Shown piece by piece: positions 34,843 to 43,089 of a stretch of 64,000 bases of DNA. The DNA lies in contig NZ_JAUFQQ010000003.1 in NCBI RefSeq assembly GCF_030409845.1, forward strand, positions 1,178,001 through 1,242,000, written 5' to 3'. The notes under the pieces are model-generated. The model was not told the origin of the DNA, made no database searches, and worked only from the letters and a program-made list of their open reading frames with translations. The translations under genes were made by a program, and so were the position numbers. The stretch is from Flavobacterium branchiarum. GTDB taxonomy: Bacteria > Bacteroidota > Bacteroidia > Flavobacteriales > Flavobacteriaceae. Within the stretch, counting starts at the first letter, position 1, and the number at the start of each line of letters is the position of its first letter.

Positions 34843-34986
34843 TAAGCTTTCATGTTTATATGTGTTTTAAAGTGAGTACAAACTTGCGAATGTTTGCAAA
34901 GCATTGAAAATAAAGACGTAAGGATTGCACACATATTTTAAAATGGGGTTGTTTTGGGTCAATTTTGCCATGTAATCAAGAGTAAA
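34843..34986. promoter_or_regulatory. divergent late promoter region with operator-like palindrome
   Basis: This 144-bp gap separates the leftward capsid/tail operon from the rightward terminase/portal operon. TTGCGAATGTTTGCAA (34884-34899) matches the repressor operators at 52697 and 52719 at 12 of 16 positions. No clear TAnnTTTG box was found. Confidence 0.4.
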
Positions 34987-35430
34987 ATGGGAATTTCCAA
35001 AGCACAAGAGCGGGAGTATGCTCGAATATTATATGTAAATGAGCGAATCACTTTTAAAGAGATTGCTGAACGTACAGGCGTAACCGAAAAGACAATAGGA
35101 AAGTGGGCAGAATTAGACAATTGGGCGAAGCTTCGAAAAAGCCTATTGACAACTAAGGAGGCGCAACTTGTGCATTGGTATAATCAATTGGAGGCATTAA
35201 ACGAATTGATTGCAAAACGTGATGTTCCGATTCCGGAATCTAAGGAAGCGGACATAATGAGTAAAATAACCGCAAACATCCAACGCCTGGAAACCGAAAT
35301 AGGTTTAGGTGAATATGTGGAGGTTTCAAGAAAATTATTAACGTTCATTCAATCTGTTGATTTAGGTGATGCAAAAAAATTCAAGAATTACATCGATGAG
35401 TTTATCAACTCAAAATTAAAAAATGGCTAA
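34987..35430 (+). CDS. terminase small subunit
   Basis: 147 aa from ATG 34987 (a longer frame upstream has only a TTG). An N-terminal helix-turn-helix (about 5-45, YARILYVNERITFKEIAERTGV then KTIGKWAELDNW) is followed by helical oligomerisation segments. The gene overlaps the large-subunit gene by 8 bp. It should recognise the phage end to start headful packaging. Confidence 0.8.
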   Translation: MGISKAQEREYARILYVNERITFKEIAERTGVTEKTIGKWAELDNWAKLRKSLLTTKEAQLVHWYNQLEALNELIAKRDVPIPESKEADIMSKITANIQRLETEIGLGEYVEVSRKLLTFIQSVDLGDAKKFKNYIDEFINSKLKNG

Positions 35431-36970
35431 AAGAGTTACCGACAAGGAATATTTAGAGTTATGGCGTGAGTTCTGTGAAAACATGGACAATGCTACTCCT
35501 ATAGATTTAAGCGAAACTCATTCGGCAAAAATCAAGAGAAAACAACATCTTGAAAAACATCCTGAGGAATGGTTTAAATACTATTTCCCAATGTATTATA
35601 CAAGTGAGCCCGCGCCATTTCATATAAGGGCTACAAAAAGAGTTATAGCTAATCCCGAATGGTATGAAGTTCGTTCGTGGTCGAGAGAACTTTCAAAGTC
35701 AGGTCGAACCATGATGGAAACTTTGTACCTGGGTATAGCTGATATTCCGGTTGACATAAAAGTAGATACTATCCTTTTAGTATCTGATTCATTAGATAAT
35801 GCTGAAAGATTACTATTACCATATAAAGGAAGTTTAGAAAGTAATAATCGTATCATTAATGATTATGGTGTTCAAAAAAAGATAGGAGGTTGGGAATCTA
35901 CCGAATTTACAACTCGAAAAGGTTTGGCTTTTCGTGGTATTGGAGCAGGTCAATCGCCTCGTGGAACTCGTAATAAAGCAAAGAGACCTAATCTAATTTT
36001 GATTGACGATATTGATACCGACGAAATATGCCGTAATCCAGAAAGGGTAAAGGAACGTGTTAAATGGATTGAACAAGCTTTAATTCCAACCCGTTCAATT
36101 TCTAGTGGATTAAGAATTATTGCTTGTGGAAACATTATTGCAAAGTATTGTTGTATTACCGAAATGGGTAAAAAAGCTGATATTCACGAAGTCATTAATA
36201 TTCGTGATAAAGAAGGAAAAAGTACTTGGCCTCAAAAAAATACAGAAGCAAATATCGACAGGGTTCTTTCTTTGATAAGTTACGAAAGTTACCAAAAAGA
36301 GTACTTCAATAACCCAATGGATGGTGGTGATACTTTTAAAGATATTATTTTCGAAAAGTGTCCACAACTACGCCATTGTGATAATGTTGTAATTTATGCC
36401 GATCCGGCACCTAGTAATTCAGATAAAACCAATGCAAGTAGCAAGGCAATTACTATTGTAGCCAACAAGGGACTTAACTATTACATCCAAAAAGTTTGGG
36501 TTGATCAAATGAGTAACGCTAAGTTTTGTGAATACCTATTTGAAGCGCATGACATTTGTAAGCGTGGCGGAGTTGACCCAGTTTATATATGGATAGAAAA
36601 CAATTCACTTCAAAATCCATTTTACGAGCAGGTTATTTTACCTCATATATACAGAATAAACGAAGAAAGAAATTCCTTTTTACCAATCCGCCCGGATGAC
36701 CGCAAGAAGCCTGAAAAATACGCAAGAATTGAGGGAGGGCTTGAACCACTAAACCGTTTAGGACATCTGATTTTTAATGTAGTGGAGAAAACCAATCCAC
36801 ATATGGAGCGACTTGTTGCACAGTTTACCAGTTTCAGCCGAAAAGCAAAGCTAATGGATGGACCCGATTGTGTCGAAGGTGCTGTCTGGACTATAAAAGA
36901 AGTACAAATCACAACGGCTACCGGAGCAATCGAAAGTTTCAAACGTCAAGCCAATAAACATAGAATGTAA
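35423..36970 (+). CDS. terminase large subunit (Mu gp28-like)
   Basis: 515 aa. The ATPase half has a Walker-A-like SRELSKSGRTMMETLY (about residue 95), Walker B LILIDDIDTDEI, and the nuclease half begins VIYADPAPSNSD (first catalytic Asp) with later acidic residues in VYIWIENNS. The GTRNKAKRPN linker precedes Walker B. It packages DNA and cuts after a headful. Confidence 0.88.
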   Translation: MAKRVTDKEYLELWREFCENMDNATPIDLSETHSAKIKRKQHLEKHPEEWFKYYFPMYYTSEPAPFHIRATKRVIANPEWYEVRSWSRELSKSGRTMMETLYLGIADIPVDIKVDTILLVSDSLDNAERLLLPYKGSLESNNRIINDYGVQKKIGGWESTEFTTRKGLAFRGIGAGQSPRGTRNKAKRPNLILIDDIDTDEICRNPERVKERVKWIEQALIPTRSISSGLRIIACGNIIAKYCCITEMGKKADIHEVINIRDKEGKSTWPQKNTEANIDRVLSLISYESYQKEYFNNPMDGGDTFKDIIFEKCPQLRHCDNVVIYADPAPSNSDKTNASSKAITIVANKGLNYYIQKVWVDQMSNAKFCEYLFEAHDICKRGGVDPVYIWIENNSLQNPFYEQVILPHIYRINEERNSFLPIRPDDRKKPEKYARIEGGLEPLNRLGHLIFNVVEKTNPHMERLVAQFTSFSRKAKLMDGPDCVEGAVWTIKEVQITTATGAIESFKRQANKHRM

Positions 36971-37440
36971 TGTTAGTACAACCATCAGAATTAAACACCG
37001 AATTATACCCGGAAGTTATTGCAGCAATAACCCGAAGCAATCCGAACGAAACAATTACTCAAATCAAAGCAGCTGAGGATTTTTGTAAATCATACCTGTT
37101 TAAATATGATTTAAAAGCACTTTTTGGCGATGATTACGTAGAACCGGCATTAGCTCCAACAGTTGTAGATGAAAATTTAAAGAAGACAATTAAAGTAATT
37201 GCCTCTTATTGGTTGGTACGAAAATCAAATCCAAATGTCAATTTAGAGTTATTTCGCGAAGATTGGGAGTTGATGATTGGTAACAAGGAAGTACCCGGAT
37301 GGCTGTTTGATATTAAAGAGGGAAATATAAATCCAAACTGGCCTTATAAACAAGATGATCCAGAAACACCAGAAGACGAAAGTACATTGAATGATGGTGT
37401 TTTCTGGGGTTCTAACCAAAAACGCATCCAAAGATTTTAA
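36970..37440 (+). CDS. Mu gp36-like head-tail protein (DUF1320)
   Basis: 156 aa. It starts MLVQPSELNTELYPEVIAAI, typical of DUF1320/gp36 proteins that act at the head-tail interface. Its ATG overlaps the terminase stop, indicating coupled translation. The C-terminal 40 residues are acidic and disordered. Confidence 0.7.
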   Translation: MLVQPSELNTELYPEVIAAITRSNPNETITQIKAAEDFCKSYLFKYDLKALFGDDYVEPALAPTVVDENLKKTIKVIASYWLVRKSNPNVNLELFREDWELMIGNKEVPGWLFDIKEGNINPNWPYKQDDPETPEDESTLNDGVFWGSNQKRIQRF

Positions 37441-37443
37441 ACC

Positions 37444-38751
37444 ATGGAAAATAAAGAAAAAGAGGCTTATATCATTCACGACTTAACACTCGTGTCTCCT
37501 GACCGTAGCAGTAAAGACATCGGAAAACTAAAAGAAAGCGTCGTTACTGCTGAAAGTGTTTATTATCCTAATCGTGTCATGCTATATGACTTGTATCACG
37601 ACATCCTTTCAATGGATGGTTTTTTGCGTGGTATTATTCAAAAAAGGATAGATGCTGTACTTAATAAAAAATTAAAATTCATTAAAAAAGACGGCAAACA
37701 GGATGATGACTTAACTGCCTTAATTAAGAGTGAAAAAGGACGTGAATTGACTACTTTAATAATGGAATCTAAAATTTGGGGAATTTCAGGTGTTGAGTTT
37801 ATTATAGGTGAAGAACTGACCTTTAAAGAAGTTGAAAGAAAGCACATTAAACCCGAGAAAGGATTAATTACCAAATCGCAATACGGACTTTCAGAACAAG
37901 ACGGTTATGCTTACGAAGACATGCCTTTTGTTTGGGTTGTAGGTAAACCAAAAGATTTAGGATTGCTTTTAGCGTGTTCTATTTATGGAATATATAAACG
38001 TGGAACCTTTGGAGATTATGCACAATACGTTGAGATTTTCGGGCAACCTGTTCGAATCATGAAGTATGATGCGTATGATACAAAAACCAAACAAGAGCTT
38101 AAAACTCTACTAACCGATAGCGGTTCATCGCTTGCGATGATGATACCAAAACAAGCCGAATTTGAAATGCTTGACGGCAAAACCTCAAATGGTGACGGTA
38201 AGCTTCAACTTGGTTTAAAAGATGCATGTAACGAAGAAATGGCAATCGCCATTTTGGGAAATACAGAAACAACTTCATCCAGTAAGTCGAGCGGTTATGC
38301 ACAATCAAAAGAGCACGGAGAACAACAGGACGAATTGACTATTTCAGATTTGATTTTTGTTGAAAATCTATTAAACAGCAAAAAGTTTAAACAGATTTTA
38401 AAATCATATGGCTATAACGTCGATGGTCAATTTGAGTTTGAACTTGATCTTGATTTGACCAAGTTAAAAATGCGAATGGAAATTGATGTGGTTGTGAGTT
38501 CAAAAGTTCCTGTAGGTGATGATTATTGGTATGAAACATATAAAATTCCAAAGCCTGATAACTACGATGAGTTAAAAGCAAAAATGGAACTGGCAAACCA
38601 GGAACCGGCACCGGAACCAAACGATAATAATTCTAAAAAACCATCGCGTCAACAACCCCCAAAATCGCAACTAACCGAAACCAGAAAGCAAAACCTAATG
38701 GATTTACTTTTTAAAGGTTTAGCGGATTTTTTCGACCAAGCCCGACATTAG
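37444..38751 (+). CDS. portal protein (DUF935, Mu gp29-like)
   Basis: 435 aa. The portal core has YDLYHDILSMDGFLRGIIQKR, KIWGISGVEFIIGEE, EIFGQPVRIMKYD and the C-terminal VPVGDDYWYETYKIPKP. These are DUF935 features. Near its end lies T TTT TTC (38727-38733) with a 7-bp hairpin 6 nt later, so part of the product is probably extended by -1 frameshifting into the MuF frame. It forms the dodecameric DNA gate. Confidence 0.88.
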   Translation: MENKEKEAYIIHDLTLVSPDRSSKDIGKLKESVVTAESVYYPNRVMLYDLYHDILSMDGFLRGIIQKRIDAVLNKKLKFIKKDGKQDDDLTALIKSEKGRELTTLIMESKIWGISGVEFIIGEELTFKEVERKHIKPEKGLITKSQYGLSEQDGYAYEDMPFVWVVGKPKDLGLLLACSIYGIYKRGTFGDYAQYVEIFGQPVRIMKYDAYDTKTKQELKTLLTDSGSSLAMMIPKQAEFEMLDGKTSNGDGKLQLGLKDACNEEMAIAILGNTETTSSSKSSGYAQSKEHGEQQDELTISDLIFVENLLNSKKFKQILKSYGYNVDGQFEFELDLDLTKLKMRMEIDVVVSSKVPVGDDYWYETYKIPKPDNYDELKAKMELANQEPAPEPNDNNSKKPSRQQPPKSQLTETRKQNLMDLLFKGLADFFDQARH

Positions 38752-38757
38752 TCGGGC
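38727..38757 (+). promoter_or_regulatory. -1 programmed ribosomal frameshift signal (portal to MuF)
   Basis: In the portal frame the codons GAT TTT TTC contain the slippery heptamer T TTT TTC. Six bases later GCCCGAC (38740-38746) and GTCGGGC (38751-38757) form a perfect 7-bp hairpin with loop ATTA. The -1 frame is the frame of the MuF gene and is open from here to 40223; it lacks any ATG, GTG or TTG before 38868 although the intervening codons read like a MuF N-terminus. Confidence 0.75.
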
Positions 38758-38867
38758 AATTAAATAATTTATATAGTTTAGATTGTACCTGTTGTATTGA
38801 TCTTGAACTGGATGATTTAGCAGCCGACAATTGGGATGACATCTACGCAAAAATTGCAAGGCAGTTA

Positions 38868-40223
38868 ATGAATGGTGAAGACCTAAATACTGATGCTGTT
38901 TACAACAGAACAGCAACGCAATTAATAAAGGCTGTCAATAGTGGATTAGGACCTTCATTTGACGATAATGAAAGCCGTAAAGTTTTAAAAGATGCATTCA
39001 CACTAAATGTGGAACAATTCAGTTACGCTAAAACGTTAACTCAATTTCACTTATTTAAAGATGCCGTTTTCAATCTTAAAGGGCAACAGCGAAGCTTTGA
39101 ATCTATAAAAAAAATAGTTGCTGATACTGGCGAAGTATTCAATAAAAATTATCTATCAGCAGAAGTGAAATACGTCACTCAAAGCTCTATAATGGCTCGT
39201 AAGTGGCATACGATGGATGCGGAATACTTGCAGTTTTCAACTGTTGGTGATAGTGCTGTACGTCCAGAACATAGGATTTTTGACAAGTTTACAGCTCTCA
39301 AAACAGATAAAATTTGGCTTCGTTTATACACTCCATTGGCGTGGGGTTGTCGATGTACAATTATACCAGGTATCGCAAGAAATCTAAGTAAAGAATTTGA
39401 TAGTGATTGGGCTAATGTAATGGTCAATCCTTTGATAAAAGACACCATTTTCGATAACAATGCTGCATTGAGTAATGTGATATTTAATGATAGGCACCCA
39501 TACTTTAAAGTAAAGGATCAGGATAAAATAAAAGCACCTGAAGAACCGAAAAAAGAAAGTTCAATAAACCTGCATGATTATATAAAGGGTAATTTACCAA
39601 CTGATAAAGAAATCAAAACGATATTAACTAAATATGCTGAATTTTCACCGGAAGATTTCAGACGCGGGTTAGATGAAGTGAAGTTTTTAAAGTCTACTTC
39701 ATACATGATGCAACATTCTATGTATCACAATACGTCAACTGGTGACTGGGCTAGCGGTTCAATAATTACATTAAGTAAGCATGAGTTTAGCAGTATTAAG
39801 TTTAATCCGCTTGAAGAATTTAGAAACGGTTTAGCGGCCATTAAAAGCGGTAAGAAAATGACCTTTAACCAGGAATATTCTTTTGAAAGTTTATGGCATG
39901 AAATTTTGCACGCAAAAACCAAATCAGCACCTAAGTCATTGAGCGCAGTTGGTACTAAAAATATGGAAACTATAAATCAGTTTTGTGCAAGGCATACTTA
40001 CCCAGACTTTATGAAAAAGTTTGGAGGTAAAGCAATCCACCAAAAAGAAATTCTGGAAAACGGTTACGGCTATAAAAGTTGGATTACTGAATTTAGAGGT
40101 ACGCTTAAAATGCTAAATATTGATGAAAAGCAAGCGGTAAAAGATTTAATGCCATTTTTAATGCAGGATTATAGCACAATTGGAAGTAAGGTGAGCGCTT
40201 ATTTAAGAGAAAATACTAAATAG
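38868..40223 (+). CDS. MuF head morphogenesis protein with HExxH C-terminal domain; coding frame open from 38724
   Basis: 451 aa from ATG 38868, but in-frame coding extends upstream (DDLAADNWDDIYAKIARQLM precedes the ATG and resembles Mu F), so the true product likely starts by frameshift from the portal gene. Residues about 1-215 are the MuF domain (YVTQSSIMARKWHTMD, PLAWGCRCTIIPG with the conserved Cys pair). After a charged linker, residues about 240-450 form a separate domain with SLWHEILHAKT, an HExxH zinc-metallopeptidase motif. MuF proteins with exchangeable toxin-like C-termini are known in temperate phages. The small convergent gene that follows could be its partner. Confidence 0.8.
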   Translation: MNGEDLNTDAVYNRTATQLIKAVNSGLGPSFDDNESRKVLKDAFTLNVEQFSYAKTLTQFHLFKDAVFNLKGQQRSFESIKKIVADTGEVFNKNYLSAEVKYVTQSSIMARKWHTMDAEYLQFSTVGDSAVRPEHRIFDKFTALKTDKIWLRLYTPLAWGCRCTIIPGIARNLSKEFDSDWANVMVNPLIKDTIFDNNAALSNVIFNDRHPYFKVKDQDKIKAPEEPKKESSINLHDYIKGNLPTDKEIKTILTKYAEFSPEDFRRGLDEVKFLKSTSYMMQHSMYHNTSTGDWASGSIITLSKHEFSSIKFNPLEEFRNGLAAIKSGKKMTFNQEYSFESLWHEILHAKTKSAPKSLSAVGTKNMETINQFCARHTYPDFMKKFGGKAIHQKEILENGYGYKSWITEFRGTLKMLNIDEKQAVKDLMPFLMQDYSTIGSKVSAYLRENTK

Positions 40224-40494
40224 CAATATTTAAACAATCGTAGCCCAAACCACCAGATTGTAATTCTTTTGGAAGTTTTGCCCAAAACTCATCTGCTTTT
40301 TTTTGATCTTTTCTAAATTCGAAAAGGACCGCTAAATCATAATAAGCGTTTTCTTGCGAAACAAGGTTTAAATAAAGCTCTGGAGTTAGCTCTTTATCAG
40401 TATCTATACCAAATTTTTGACACAAAGAAAAAGCATCAAAACGAATATCGCTGAGCTCCTGATCTGTTGGATTATAGTTAAAAATGGTTATCAT
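40216..40494 (-). CDS. small protein opposite MuF, candidate partner/immunity gene
   Basis: 92 aa, acidic, helical (AYYDLAVLFEFRKDQKKADEFW is TPR-like). It is the only minus-strand gene inside the rightward head operon and its stop overlaps the MuF stop by 8 bp. It must have its own promoter and so may be expressed from the prophage, which fits an immunity role against the MuF C-terminal domain. No family recognised; the role is inference. Confidence 0.6.
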   Translation of the reverse strand: MITIFNYNPTDQELSDIRFDAFSLCQKFGIDTDKELTPELYLNLVSQENAYYDLAVLFEFRKDQKKADEFWAKLPKELQSGGLGYDCLNIAI

Positions 40495-40555
40495 AAAAAC
40501 AAAATTACTAAATGTTATTTGAATAACAATGCTTTATGCTTAAAACTACAAGATT

Positions 40556-41116
40556 ATGACACCAGAAGAATTTTCAAGAGCACTTGAAATTAAAGCAAAT
40601 GAACTAAAAAACTATGCAAATAGTCGTTTTCCATCAGTAGCTGGAAACATCGCTTTACGCTTTATAAATGGTAATTTCAGAGCAGGAGGCTTTCAGGGTC
40701 AAAGCTTTGACCGTTGGAAAAAAAGTAATAAAAAGAAAGGTTCAACTTTAGTTGATAGTGGAGCTTTGCGAGCTGACAATCATTACACCACGCAACCTGG
40801 ACAAGTGACTTTGAAGAATAACAGACCTTATGCCAGGTTACACAATGAAGGATTTAAAGGTACTGTAACGGTAAAAGCACACACTAGAAACAAGTACAGC
40901 AAAAAGAAAGTTGGTACTGGAAAATTGACTAAAAAAGGAAAAGAGCGCATGCAAACAGTGACGTATAAATCTGGTGAAAGTACCATAAAGGCGCACAGTC
41001 GAAAAATGAATATACCTAAACGTCAATTTATGCCAACCAACGAAGGAAATAGTGTAGTATTAAATAAAGCTATTGAGAGACAAGTCGCAAGAGATATTAA
41101 ACAAATAATGCAATAA
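40556..41116 (+). CDS. virion morphogenesis protein, Mu G-like
   Basis: 186 aa. The motif NGNFRAGGFQGQSFDRWKKS followed by TLVDSGALRADNHYT and RPYARLHNEGFKGTV is the Mu G/tail-completion (HK97 gp10-like) signature. The C-terminus is Lys/Arg-rich. Placed after MuF as in Mu. Confidence 0.82.
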   Translation: MTPEEFSRALEIKANELKNYANSRFPSVAGNIALRFINGNFRAGGFQGQSFDRWKKSNKKKGSTLVDSGALRADNHYTTQPGQVTLKNNRPYARLHNEGFKGTVTVKAHTRNKYSKKKVGTGKLTKKGKERMQTVTYKSGESTIKAHSRKMNIPKRQFMPTNEGNSVVLNKAIERQVARDIKQIMQ

Positions 41117-41118
41117 TT

Positions 41119-41649
41119 ATGGTAGTATCAGCAATAACCAATCTTTTAAATGATGTAGAATCACCTTTTGGAAAACTCTTTTTAGAACTGCAAGAACGTA
41201 TAAAAACAGAAGTTCCAGACATAGTTTACATTGAACAGGACTTAGGGCAATTAGGAATGGATGATCCTAGAAAAAATATGGCGTTTCCAGCTGTTTTAAT
41301 TGACTTTCCCAACACTGCTTTTTCCAATCTACAAGGTAATAATCAACTTGCATTACCAGTTATTTCTATCACTTTAGTATTTGAAAATTACTGTCAAACA
41401 TGGCAAGATGCACCACTTGATAGTAGAAAAACGGGGCTGAAATATTTAGAGATTGAACAACAACTATTTATGGTAGTTCAATGTTGGGAAAGTGATTTTT
41501 GCCAATCTCTTAATAGAACCGCAGCTACTGGTCACAATAGAAACGATGTAGGTTTAAGAGTCAGGGAACTAACTTTTACTTGTGAATTTGAAGATTATAG
41601 CTGTGATGATAATTCGCAAAAAGTTCAGTTAGGTTTACGTACCGAATAA
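41119..41649 (+). CDS. tail terminator-like protein (Mu gp37 position)
   Basis: 176 aa. It starts MVVSAITNLLNDVESPFGKLF, is mixed alpha/beta and ends the rightward head operon 2 bp after the G-like gene. Small alpha/beta proteins in this place cap the tail tube (gp37-like). Family assignment is by position and length. Confidence 0.6.
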   Translation: MVVSAITNLLNDVESPFGKLFLELQERIKTEVPDIVYIEQDLGQLGMDDPRKNMAFPAVLIDFPNTAFSNLQGNNQLALPVISITLVFENYCQTWQDAPLDSRKTGLKYLEIEQQLFMVVQCWESDFCQSLNRTAATGHNRNDVGLRVRELTFTCEFEDYSCDDNSQKVQLGLRTE

Positions 41650-41847
41650 TGACAATTGTGTTTTTGGTTGTTTAGGAATTGGCATTCCTTTAATATTCAT
41701 CCATTGACGGTATGATATAAAAATGTTATGCTGAGGAAAAATAGTTTTTATAATCTTAGTATCAGGCACATCTGAATATTTGACGCTTTTATAGACCTCA
41801 ATAATAAATTGAGCTCGTTTGTTGTAGTTCTTTTTATTATACGCCAT
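41635..41847 (-). CDS. small hypothetical phage protein
   Basis: 70 aa, basic (KKNYNKRAQFIIEVYKSVKY). It is transcribed leftward and overlaps the end of the head operon by 15 bp tail to tail. It lies beyond the terminator at 41904. The segment FISYRQWMNIKGMPIPKQ looks conserved among Bacteroidetes phages from memory. Function unknown. Confidence 0.5.
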   Translation of the reverse strand: MAYNKKNYNKRAQFIIEVYKSVKYSDVPDTKIIKTIFPQHNIFISYRQWMNIKGMPIPKQPKTQLSLFGT

Positions 41848-41903
41848 GAAGCAAAAGTAAGAAGCCTTTTTTTAATGTGCAACACAACTTTTAGGCATAA
41901 AAA

Positions 41904-41923
41904 AACCCGCTAATTAGCGGGTT
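41904..41923 (-). terminator. terminator of the leftward early/DGR operon
   Basis: AACCCGC pairs with GCGGGTT around TAATTA, flanked by A and T tracts, 21 bp past the stop of the gene at 41945. Confidence 0.8.
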
Positions 41924-41944
41924 CAAAAAGTTTTTAAACGATTT

Positions 41945-42523
41945 TTATTTTAATCTACTTGACATATTTTTAAGATACCAAAGATTATCAACTTGTGTTT
42001 TTGCAAAATTATACCAATACCCGTCTGCATCTTTTCTTACGCTATAAATTTGAGTAGTCAAAGTTTTTTCCGTTGTTGCTGTAGGTTCAATATTTTTTTG
42101 ATAAAATGGGTATAAATCAAGAAACTTTCCTTTAACAAAATCAAAAACGTATTCTTTTGTTCCTTCTATTTCTAAGTCTGGATTAGCTCCAAGGTGATTA
42201 ACTTTAAAATGTACCGTTATACAATTATCAAGTTGTAATTCATATCTGCCGGTGTAAATAGCAAGATATGCCTCAATTCCTTTTTTTTCCGTTTCGGTTA
42301 TTCCTTCTTTTACATAAACAAAAGTTACTAATTGTAAATAATTGGATTGCTTTGAAGTCAGGAAAATATATTTCGTTTTTGCAGTTGAAATAATATCATC
42401 CGAAAGTGTCCGTGCAAAATTAAAATCGCATTTATTTGCCTTCTTCAAAAGATCAATATTTTGAGCTTTTGAAATCAAGCAAAAAAGAAGTAATAAAAGG
42501 TGTAATAGTTTTTTCATAATCAT
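41945..42523 (-). CDS. exported hypothetical protein
   Basis: 192 aa (a second Met two codons in may be the start). A clear signal peptide (LLHLLLLLFCLISKAQ) implies export to the periplasm. The mature part is alpha/beta with no recognised domain. It is the last gene of the operon that includes the DGR, 1 bp after a membrane protein gene. Possibly a lysogenic conversion gene. Confidence 0.6.
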   Translation of the reverse strand: MIMKKLLHLLLLLFCLISKAQNIDLLKKANKCDFNFARTLSDDIISTAKTKYIFLTSKQSNYLQLVTFVYVKEGITETEKKGIEAYLAIYTGRYELQLDNCITVHFKVNHLGANPDLEIEGTKEYVFDFVKGKFLDLYPFYQKNIEPTATTEKTLTTQIYSVRKDADGYWYNFAKTQVDNLWYLKNMSSRLK

Positions 42524-42524
42524 T

Positions 42525-42731
42525 TCAATGTGTTTCCAGCCATTGTTTTAGTTTTTCGCTTTCCAAATGTATATATAAAAGATGATAAGATATACATATA
42601 AGTGAGAAAAATAATATAATACAAAAAATAAGAAAAATCATGTCTAACTTTTTTTGTTTTGATTCCAGTGCTGAAATGACACTAGTTTCTTCCGCTCGAT
42701 GTCTATAAATTATTTCGGCATACTTGTCCAT
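42525..42731 (-). CDS. small membrane protein
   Basis: 68 aa. One transmembrane helix (about 30-52, MIFLIFCIILFFSLICISYH) separates a charged N-terminus from a short charged tail. No family recognised. Adjacent to the exported protein gene, with which it may work. Confidence 0.55.
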   Translation of the reverse strand: MDKYAEIIYRHRAEETSVISALESKQKKLDMIFLIFCIILFFSLICISYHLLYIHLESEKLKQWLETH

Positions 42732-42792
42732 AATTCAAATGTATTAAGGTTAGTTAAATATTTTTAACGGATTTCCGTAGTTGTTGTCTTTT

Positions 42793-43089
42793 TTAAGTAA
42801 ATTCTAAATGTTCTGATTCTTTTATTATTGTTGTTTTGAATGGGAATTTGTCTTCAGGTACTTGTTTAATCATTTGCATTAAAATGTTTGATCCTGTGAA
42901 TAAAACGTGTTTGATGCCTGATTTTTCGAGTTGAAGTATCAAGAGCTTTGTTCCTTGTTTTACTTTCGAATCCTCAATTTTATAGGCTAGTACTGATATT
43001 TCGGCATTTAATAATCTATCTATTTTTATTTTGTCGCCTGTAAAAGTGGATAATTCGGCTTTTATTTTAAAATCTTTAAAATTGTTCAT
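42793..43089 (-). CDS. DGR-associated small protein, function unknown
   Basis: 98 aa. The gene overlaps the end of the reverse transcriptase gene by 14 bp, so the two are translationally linked. The sequence is beta-rich (ELSTFTGDKIKIDRLLNAEI, LLILQLEKSGIKHVLFTGSN, FPFKTTIIKE) and could be an OB-like nucleic-acid binder. It is not the four-helix Avd type. I remember similar small genes near Bacteroidetes phage reverse transcriptases. Confidence 0.65.
   Translation of the reverse strand: MNNFKDFKIKAELSTFTGDKIKIDRLLNAEISVLAYKIEDSKVKQGTKLLILQLEKSGIKHVLFTGSNILMQMIKQVPEDKFPFKTTIIKESEHLEFT

Noticed and set aside
38740..38757. Rho-independent terminator after the portal gene
   Set aside because: No T tract follows the hairpin, and the spacing to the slippery heptamer fits frameshift stimulation better.
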